Source: a virus. Taken from it: a stretch of DNA of 22,463 bases. Location of the stretch: the IMG/VR virus record IMGVR_UViG_3300030385_001096, positions 1 to 22,463 of that record; one strand, given 5' to 3'. The notes under the pieces are model-generated. The model had not been told where the DNA came from and did no database searches. It saw nothing but the letters and a program-made list of their open reading frames with translations. Position 1 is the stretch's first letter. Every line of letters starts with the position of its first letter. Positions 14,167 through 20,535 of this stretch are shown piece after piece. Position numbers and translations under genes: made by a program.

Positions 14167-17100
14167 ATGACTAGCTATGCTCCGAATTACAAGCGTCCAC
14201 GTCAGCCGAAGACGGCTCGCGTTCGTGGTGGCGCTGCTGGTAGCCAGACGGCGGTGAGTAATCTCCCCACCCCGAAGCAGCCGTCTTCTTACAAGAATCC
14301 TGTTACGCCTGCATCTCCTCTTACGTCTTCGCTTTACGGGACCGGGCCTACTACGACCCCTAACTCCATTGTGCCCACAACCGGTGGGGGTCAGGCCCAG
14401 TCTTTTACAGGTGCCCTTGGTGGCAATATGACTGGCTGGAAAGCTGGCGATAAGTCCAATGTTGCCCAGAAGACGCCCGGCGGCATCCCCGGAATGGATC
14501 AGCAGCCTGGCGGAGTGCCGGGTATGAACCAGCAGCCGGGTGGAATGCCGGGTATGCCACCACAGCCTTCAATTAGCCCTTCGCCTACGACTTCCATGAT
14601 GCCCCCTCAGCCTTCAGTGCAACCGTCTCCACGGACGGATCAAATGTACGGACAAGGGACTGCTCTACCGTCACAGGTTCCACTAACACAGGTTCCATCT
14701 GTTTCTACGGCGGACTTTTATCCTGATCCACTGGCACCGGGAAATCTTCCGGTTATGCCGACGAATCCTATCCAGGCTCACATGACTCCCGATGAGTTGG
14801 AAACTGTAGGGCCACCGAGGGCAGAGTTTCCCACCTCGTATGAGCCAACAGTGAGGCAGGCAGCAGCAGCGCAGCCCTTGGGTCAGGCTCTTACTGGCCA
14901 GGAGCCAGCAGCGCAACCGGCAGCAGCGGCGGCACAGCCACTAGGGTCAGCGCTTACTGGCAAGCAACCAGCAGCCCCCTCGTATGTGTCTTCCATGCAG
15001 GCAGCACCAGCCAAGGCAGCACCAGCAAAGTTCTCGCCATATCAGGTGGCAACCCACAAGCGTTCTAAGGCAAAGAGAGCCGTTCGAGAGAGTTCAAAGA
15101 GGCTTCGCTCGTTACGGGGAATGAGTTCTCGGCGAAGGGCGGAGGAGATGTCTAAGCACAGGGCATTGCAGGCAGCATCGCGGAGCGCTGAGGCGGACTT
15201 CCAGCGTATCACCCAGCAGAGGGAACAACAGCAACCGGCTGCCGTCCAGCCTGCCGTTGAGCCTGCCGTTCAGCCTGCTGTGGAGCCTGCCGTTCAGCCT
15301 GCTGTGGAGCCTGCCGTAACCGAGCCAGTCGCCGAGAAGCCCCGATTTGCAGAGGTAGGCGAAGCTGCTATGGAGGAGGAACCTGCGAAAGCCTTTAATG
15401 TCAGTGATTGGGAAGAAGCTCCTCGCATGGCTGGGGTCCGAACTCGATACTTCGTAAACAAGAATACTGGCAAGAGTATGACCCGGCGGCAGTTTGTTGC
15501 GGCGCAGCTACCAGAGAAGGCTGTCACACCAGCAGTGAGTCCAGCCCCCGTCAAGGCGGAGGAGAAGGCCGCCCAGCAACAGCAGCAGGGATATGACCCA
15601 AAGCGTATGCGAGGCGTTTATGGGAAAAAGCCGAAGATATTGCAGAAGTTGAGGGACATTGAACGGAAGGAACCGGCTGACAAGTGGGAGAACTTTGACT
15701 GGAAAAGCAAGATAGACCCTAATAAGGAATATCTCTATGCGGGGACAGAAAAGGTTACAGGCAAGTCAATCATAATGATGCACGACTGGGGGCTGGGTAT
15801 TGACCTGTTGAAGGATGACTTGCGGCTTACCACAAACATTGATGGTTCAGTTTTATATCCTGCTGACGAGGAGTTTGAAGCGGTTCCGCAGGCAAAAGCT
15901 CCGACGCCACCGACGATAGAGGTGCAGCAGGCGTGGGAGGATCAGGGTGGCAAGGGACTTGCCCCGCAGGGTTGGCAGTCGGGTGCTGCTGTAGAGCAGC
16001 CTGTTGTTGAAGGGCAGCCTGCTACAGCGGCAGAGGGCGTTATTCGTCAGGACTCAATTGCACAGGAGGTGCCGGGCGAGGAGGCCGCTGCCCGACCTGC
16101 ATGGAGTAAGCAGGCGGAATGGGAGGCCGCAGGGCATAAGGGGGAAGCCCCGGCATATTTCGGCGGGGCAGGCAGTTGGGAACAATACGATGAGTGGCAG
16201 GCTAGTAGAGAACAGAAGCATAAGGATATCAGGTCTTCTCAGGCGGAGACGTCGCGGACTGAAACGGCAGAGCGCGAGGAGAGAGGGGCTGCTGTACGAG
16301 AGGAGAGCCCTTGGATAACGGAGGCTTTCCCCCGCGCCACACTCAAGACTGGACAAGGCACAGAATACGAGGGTGTGGACTTTAAGAATCTGGACGGCCT
16401 GTCTGTAGACCAGCTTGACTCCATCATGGGTATGGATGATGACGAGCTAGAGGATGCCCTCGGTGGCCTCAAGGGGGAGGTATTGTACAAGCGTGGCAAT
16501 AATGCCAGGCAGGCGAAGGCGTCGGCGGAGTTAGAGAAGATACGTCGGAGCGAGGCTCCCGATAAGTGGGAGAAGACGGACTGGCAAGCCACGATTCAGG
16601 ATGACCAGAAGTACATCTTCCGAGACTCATCTGGAGACACGAACGAAACCACGGGCAAGTCTGTGAAGATGATGGCTGGCATGGGCCTGAACATGGACAT
16701 GATGAACGACATCTTCCGTCTTCTCAAGAACGAGGATGGCAGCTATGTATTCCCAACCGAAGGGGCTCCCGCAGCGGAGAAGCCTCGCTTTGCAGAAGTA
16801 GGCGAGGCAGCTACCCAGCCACCAGAGGAAGCACCTGTACCAGACGCACCGGCACTAGAGGAAGCTGTACAGCCCGCAGTACAAGAGGACGCTGTACAAC
16901 CCGCAGTAGAGGAGAAGCCTGGAGAGACAGGCTGGATAGCACCGGAGAAGGGCAGGTTCGCAGAAGTAGGAGAGGCGGCAACAAAGGATTCCGACGCAGA
17001 ATTCAGGGCGCTTATTGCGTCTGGCAAAAACTTTACTGCGGAAGACTTAAAGCGTTTTGGTAAGACCTCCAGAGATGTGTTGAAAGTGGCTACGACTATA

Positions 17101-18144
17101 AATGCTCACAAAAGATGGAAGGAATGGCAGGCTTCACAGCCACCAGCACCCACACCTCCTGTCGTTCCAGACCAGCCACTGCCACCTGTTGAACCGCCCG
17201 TTCAGCCACCCGTTCAGCCACCAGTGCAGCCGCCTGTGGAACCGCCAGTACAGCCACCTGTTGAGCCACCAGTACAGCCACCAGAGGTTCCGCCAGAGGT
17301 TCCGTCGCCGGAGCTACCCGTTCAGCCTGATCAGCCACCTGTAGAACCACCAGAGGTTCCGCCAGAGGAACCCGCCGTGGAGCCAGATCCTACCGGGCTT
17401 GACAGGGAGATCACACTGCCGGATGGGAGGGTAATGGCATTAAGGGATGCACTTAATGAACTGTATGGATATTCCCAACAGCAGCCGGGTCAGCCTATTG
17501 TAGCTCCGCCCGGTGGCCCAGGATCGCCAGACGAAGGTTATCCCATCCCCGAAGCCCATTTGCCCGGCTACTATGACTCTGGCCCCGGCATTGGTCCCCC
17601 GGCACCACCCAAGCCTCCAGAGGATGAGGACGAGGATGGCTGGCCAGATCCATTGCCGGGTGGTGTTCCCCCGGAGGATGTTCTGGATGAGGAGATTGGC
17701 ACAAGGAATGTCATTGAGGTAGACCCCGGTATTTCGAGAGAGTTTATCACTCAAAGGGGAGAGAACCCCCAACTAGAAGCAAACCGCCGTATTGCAGAAT
17801 TGTTCCAGCAATCCGGACCTATGCAGAAAAGCCTACTAGGTCAGGCAGGCCGTGGCATGGCGGCAGACGTGGGCACTCGCAGCCGGTATGGACTAGCGCC
17901 GATGGCACAGGCTATGCTTGGGGCACGGCAGGCACAGACCATGATTCCGTGGCAGCGGAACCTTGAGCAGGCTCAACAGGAGCGAGCGAAAATGCAACGA
18001 GCCCATGAGATAGGCTTACAGCAGGCGCAGATGATAGGCGCGGATTACAACGAGCAGGCGCGAATTAAGTTACAAGAGCAGCAGCGACGATGGGGTTTAG
18101 TCCAAACCCTATTAAACCCCTTATTGTCCAGGCGACAAGGCTAG
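14167..18144 (+). CDS. Giant mosaic disordered protein with duplicated unknown domain
   Basis: A 1325-residue protein, mostly low complexity. Order: Pro/Gly/Met/Gln-rich N-terminus with three P-G-G-x-P-G-M repeats (104-130); A-Q-P-L-G-x-A-L-T-G twice (235-244, 256-265); a basic helix (297-350); A-V-Q/E-P repeats (359-382); first F-A-E-V-G-E-A (394-400); a Y-F-V-N-K-N-T-G-K-S patch (428-437); unknown domain copy 1 (about 487-573); Trp-rich stretches (589-603, 646-677); an acidic helix (735-767); copy 2 (about 779-867); F-A-E-V-G-E-A again (874-880, 931-937); P-V-Q/E-P repeats (1007-1038); an acidic linker; and a Gln/Arg-rich C-terminal coiled helix (1262-1308). No catalytic motif is recognised. 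Its location after the fibre gene suggests a virion, perhaps internal, protein. Confidence 0.75.
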   Translation: MTSYAPNYKRPRQPKTARVRGGAAGSQTAVSNLPTPKQPSSYKNPVTPASPLTSSLYGTGPTTTPNSIVPTTGGGQAQSFTGALGGNMTGWKAGDKSNVAQKTPGGIPGMDQQPGGVPGMNQQPGGMPGMPPQPSISPSPTTSMMPPQPSVQPSPRTDQMYGQGTALPSQVPLTQVPSVSTADFYPDPLAPGNLPVMPTNPIQAHMTPDELETVGPPRAEFPTSYEPTVRQAAAAQPLGQALTGQEPAAQPAAAAAQPLGSALTGKQPAAPSYVSSMQAAPAKAAPAKFSPYQVATHKRSKAKRAVRESSKRLRSLRGMSSRRRAEEMSKHRALQAASRSAEADFQRITQQREQQQPAAVQPAVEPAVQPAVEPAVQPAVEPAVTEPVAEKPRFAEVGEAAMEEEPAKAFNVSDWEEAPRMAGVRTRYFVNKNTGKSMTRRQFVAAQLPEKAVTPAVSPAPVKAEEKAAQQQQQGYDPKRMRGVYGKKPKILQKLRDIERKEPADKWENFDWKSKIDPNKEYLYAGTEKVTGKSIIMMHDWGLGIDLLKDDLRLTTNIDGSVLYPADEEFEAVPQAKAPTPPTIEVQQAWEDQGGKGLAPQGWQSGAAVEQPVVEGQPATAAEGVIRQDSIAQEVPGEEAAARPAWSKQAEWEAAGHKGEAPAYFGGAGSWEQYDEWQASREQKHKDIRSSQAETSRTETAEREERGAAVREESPWITEAFPRATLKTGQGTEYEGVDFKNLDGLSVDQLDSIMGMDDDELEDALGGLKGEVLYKRGNNARQAKASAELEKIRRSEAPDKWEKTDWQATIQDDQKYIFRDSSGDTNETTGKSVKMMAGMGLNMDMMNDIFRLLKNEDGSYVFPTEGAPAAEKPRFAEVGEAATQPPEEAPVPDAPALEEAVQPAVQEDAVQPAVEEKPGETGWIAPEKGRFAEVGEAATKDSDAEFRALIASGKNFTAEDLKRFGKTSRDVLKVATTINAHKRWKEWQASQPPAPTPPVVPDQPLPPVEPPVQPPVQPPVQPPVEPPVQPPVEPPVQPPEVPPEVPSPELPVQPDQPPVEPPEVPPEEPAVEPDPTGLDREITLPDGRVMALRDALNELYGYSQQQPGQPIVAPPGGPGSPDEGYPIPEAHLPGYYDSGPGIGPPAPPKPPEDEDEDGWPDPLPGGVPPEDVLDEEIGTRNVIEVDPGISREFITQRGENPQLEANRRIAELFQQSGPMQKSLLGQAGRGMAADVGTRSRYGLAPMAQAMLGARQAQTMIPWQRNLEQAQQERAKMQRAHEIGLQQAQMIGADYNEQARIKLQEQQRRWGLVQTLLNPLLSRRQG
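15241..15312 (+). repeat. A-V-Q/E-P tandem repeat, six units of 12 bp
   Basis: Six 12-base units encode alternating A-V-Q-P and A-V-E-P (residues 359-382). This is a flexible or polyproline-like linker that leads into the first F-A-E-V-G-E-A motif. Confidence 0.8.
15625..15885 (+). repeat. Unknown domain, copy 1 in 1325-residue protein
   Basis: Residues about 487-573. Shared features with copy 2, in order: a charged helix, P-A-D-K-W-E-x2-D-W, K-I-D-P-N-K-E-Y-L-Y, T-G-K-S-I-I-M-M, L-G-I-D-L-L-K-D-D-L-R-L, and N-I-D-G-S-V-L-Y-P. The domain family was not recognised. Confidence 0.75.
16501..16767 (+). repeat. Unknown domain, copy 2 in 1325-residue protein
   Basis: Residues about 779-867. It mirrors copy 1: A-P-D-K-W-E-x2-D-W, I-Q-D-D-Q-K-Y-I-F, T-G-K-S-V-K-M-M, L-N-M-D-M-M-N-D-I-F-R-L, and N-E-D-G-S-Y-V-F-P. 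The linker before T-G-K-S is a few residues longer. Protein-level similarity is clear, but the DNA has diverged, so the duplication is old. Confidence 0.75.
17185..17280 (+). repeat. P-V-Q/E-P tandem repeat, eight units of 12 bp
   Basis: Eight 12-base units encode P-V-Q-P or P-V-E-P (residues 1007-1038), followed by P-E-V-P variants to about 1064. Low-complexity linker DNA of this kind is prone to length change between relatives. Confidence 0.8.
18092..18120 (+). other. Two mutually exclusive hairpins at the end of the giant gene
   Basis: GGGGTTTA at 18092-18099 can pair perfectly over eight bases with TAAACCCC at 18113-18120. It can alternatively pair over six bases (GGGTTT 18093-18098 with AAACCC 18104-18109). 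The element lies inside the coding sequence, 24 bases before the stop and just upstream of the next ribosome-binding site. No U-tract follows, so it is not a standard terminator. A role in mRNA processing or coupling is possible, and chance is also possible. Confidence 0.35.
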
Positions 18145-18156
18145 AGGAGAAGAACA

Positions 18157-20523
18157 ATGGCAAATGATCCGCGATTTCCACCTCGTATATCGGGTCCAGA
18201 CCATAGGGCTTTGGAGTCCAAGGAGTTTTCCCAGAACAGTATACTTGATAATCTGCGGAAGCTGGGCTACATGTCCCCACGAGGTGCCTCGTCGCGTGGT
18301 GGTCCCGGTGTACCTGAATTTGCCGCCACAGATGAGTTTCCGCTGCCAAAATTCGACGATTACATGGATAAGGCGAGGGCACAGAACACGAGGGCCATGA
18401 CTCCACAGGCTCTTGCGGAATGGGAGCAGGGTATACTGGATTCTGAGGAACGCCACAGGCAGTCAGTTATAAACAGGATGCCTGTTAATCCCATAATTGG
18501 ACAACTAGCGGACCATCAGCGGGCTTCATCGCCGCTGTCCCCGGAGGAGCGTATCCGGCTTTCGGCAAATCCCGAAGGATTCCCCCCTCGCGGCAGTGGC
18601 GTTCTTCCATCATCCGATGCGGACCTTCAGCGGGCTCGCCAGCTTAAGCTGGAACACCAGCTTGAAGTGGCTCGCGGCCAATCAATGGACGCTGGCAGGA
18701 ATGCACCCCAACTGCGGGAGACTATGGAGGGTGCAGACCTTGCCTTAGCTGGACCGGATGCCAAGCAGGCTCAACTACGTTCAATGGGTGAAGATACGAT
18801 TCGCCGCATTAAAGAGCAGGAAGCTGCTGCGCGTACCCAGCGTGACGTGGACTATGAGGAAGGTATTCAGCGTGGGATGGAGCGTAGTGCGGGGTCAACG
18901 GCGGACTTCATTAAGCGGAAAGAGCTTGAGGAGGGTGGCCGTCCGGTAGGGGTAGCCCCGGCGATCAATGTTCGGACACCAGAGGGTGACTTCGAGGAGT
19001 TCACGGAGGGCGAGGCTTTGTACGACCCTCGCAAGTGGGAGCCGAAATTCTTCTTTGATTCTACTGGTCGCCCACGCAGGCACATGGTGAAGAAGCGACA
19101 AAGATCGCTTGAGTCGGCCCACAAGCCTCGGGGAAAAGAGCCTCCCATTGAGTCGAAGTCACCCCTCGCCGAGGCATGGGGCGAGGACTTGGACACTATG
19201 GACCCTCGGGACATTTCGGATATAAACCCATTTGGCGAGGACGAGGATGCCACGAGCCCCGGTGCAGGGCTGTCGATGGACGAGGTGTTTGACCAGACAC
19301 CCCTGTCTACAGGTGAGGAGGCAGCGTCAGGCGACACCCCACAGGCAGTTGCTCTACAGCCAAGCGATGACGACCAACTGGTTGCTGAGGGAAAGCCATT
19401 TTCTATGTCGCAAGAGCCAGTAGTGGGTGAGGAGCGCAATGTAGATGCAGAGATGGATGAGTGGATGGATACGGAGGCCGGTCGGGTGGCAGCCGGCGCG
19501 GGCAGATTCTTCGGCGATGCTGACCCTCGGGATAGTCGGGATGCTGATCTTGAGGACACTATAGCCGCTGATGCCATTAAGGGTGGCTTGGAGGGGGCAG
19601 GCGAGGAGGTTGCAGATGCCACGCCCTTCCGTGACCCAGCGGGTGTTGCCGAGACACGGGAGGATGTTATCCGTCGACTGGGTGGTATGCCTAGAGAGTT
19701 TGGGGATATGGGTCTTGTGGATGAGGGGCCGACTGAGGAGCAGTTGAGGCTGAGGCAGGAAACCGCAGAGAAGCGGTCAGAGCAAAAGGATGAGGCTCGG
19801 CGGTTGCGCATGATGCGGAATCCACGGTATCGGAAGCATAATATCCAGCCGGGAGAGTTCCGCTACACTCGCACTGGTGACCCGAAGGCGGATGCAGCTA
19901 TTGCGTCGGCTATGGTTCAGGCTATGAGTGCCAGGGACAAGTCAGCAGCAGATTATCGAACCAACCTAATGCGTGCGGAGGCCACTAAGCAGGGCTTTGA
20001 GGAGTCAGGCAAACAGTTGGATGTGGGGATGAAGTACAAGATGGTAGATGCTTTGATCGCGAGGCTTGCCGATCCAAACCTCGGCTATCAAGACCGAGTG
20101 TCTATTCGGCGTCGACTTAAAGTTCTTATGGCAGAGCTATCCGGCACGAAAGATCCCGCCGGAGGCGAACCTGACGACGCTGGCGTCCGGGTTCCACCGA
20201 ACGAGGCGAGGCAACAGCTAGAGCAGGAGGATTCCTCCCTTCTCACTAGGCTTGATACTTTGGTGGAAAAGACCAACTCCTTTTTTGGGTTGAAGATTGT
20301 GGGGCCGGGCGGACCGCTGAGTGGAAATTACTTGAAGGCGGTAGTAGAGGGTGAATTGCGGAGCATGGTAGATTCTGGTCTTATTAACGAAAGGAATGTG
20401 GCGGCTACTGGCAGTTTGTTAGCTTCTCGCTTTGATAGTAAGGCGACGCAAGCTATGTCGAGCCTGTCACCAGAGGATCAGACATTTTTACGCAATCTGA
20501 TGAATGGGGTTTTGCCAGAGTAG
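18157..20523 (+). CDS. Large charged protein of unknown function
   Basis: A 788-residue hydrophilic protein, largely predicted by eye as helical or disordered. The start at 18157 is well supported by GAGGAG at 18144-18149. The N-terminus is Pro/Arg-rich. Residues about 155-260 form charged helices (L-Q-R-A-R-Q-L-K-L-E-H-Q-L-E and D-T-I-R-R-I-K-E-Q-E). A short beta-looking patch includes F-F-F-D-S-T-G-R-P-R-R-H-M (298-310). An acidic disordered middle (about 330-540) is rich in D, E and G. A basic Arg/Lys helix follows, and then a more hydrophobic C-terminus (F-F-G-L-K-I-V-G-P, L-K-A-V-V-E-G-E-L-R-S-M-V, N-L-M-N-G-V-L-P-E). No known domain is recognised. It sits between two large virion-type genes, where podoviruses have internal core or ejection proteins; that role is inferred. 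Confidence 0.7.
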   Translation: MANDPRFPPRISGPDHRALESKEFSQNSILDNLRKLGYMSPRGASSRGGPGVPEFAATDEFPLPKFDDYMDKARAQNTRAMTPQALAEWEQGILDSEERHRQSVINRMPVNPIIGQLADHQRASSPLSPEERIRLSANPEGFPPRGSGVLPSSDADLQRARQLKLEHQLEVARGQSMDAGRNAPQLRETMEGADLALAGPDAKQAQLRSMGEDTIRRIKEQEAAARTQRDVDYEEGIQRGMERSAGSTADFIKRKELEEGGRPVGVAPAINVRTPEGDFEEFTEGEALYDPRKWEPKFFFDSTGRPRRHMVKKRQRSLESAHKPRGKEPPIESKSPLAEAWGEDLDTMDPRDISDINPFGEDEDATSPGAGLSMDEVFDQTPLSTGEEAASGDTPQAVALQPSDDDQLVAEGKPFSMSQEPVVGEERNVDAEMDEWMDTEAGRVAAGAGRFFGDADPRDSRDADLEDTIAADAIKGGLEGAGEEVADATPFRDPAGVAETREDVIRRLGGMPREFGDMGLVDEGPTEEQLRLRQETAEKRSEQKDEARRLRMMRNPRYRKHNIQPGEFRYTRTGDPKADAAIASAMVQAMSARDKSAADYRTNLMRAEATKQGFEESGKQLDVGMKYKMVDALIARLADPNLGYQDRVSIRRRLKVLMAELSGTKDPAGGEPDDAGVRVPPNEARQQLEQEDSSLLTRLDTLVEKTNSFFGLKIVGPGGPLSGNYLKAVVEGELRSMVDSGLINERNVAATGSLLASRFDSKATQAMSSLSPEDQTFLRNLMNGVLPE

Positions 20524-20535
20524 GAATGAAAGAAC

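Noticed and set aside
18867-19811. Minus-strand open frame of 314 codons, very Ser/Arg/Pro-rich
   Set aside because: Its composition is the expected complement of the Glu/Asp/Gly-rich plus-strand protein; no independent signal.
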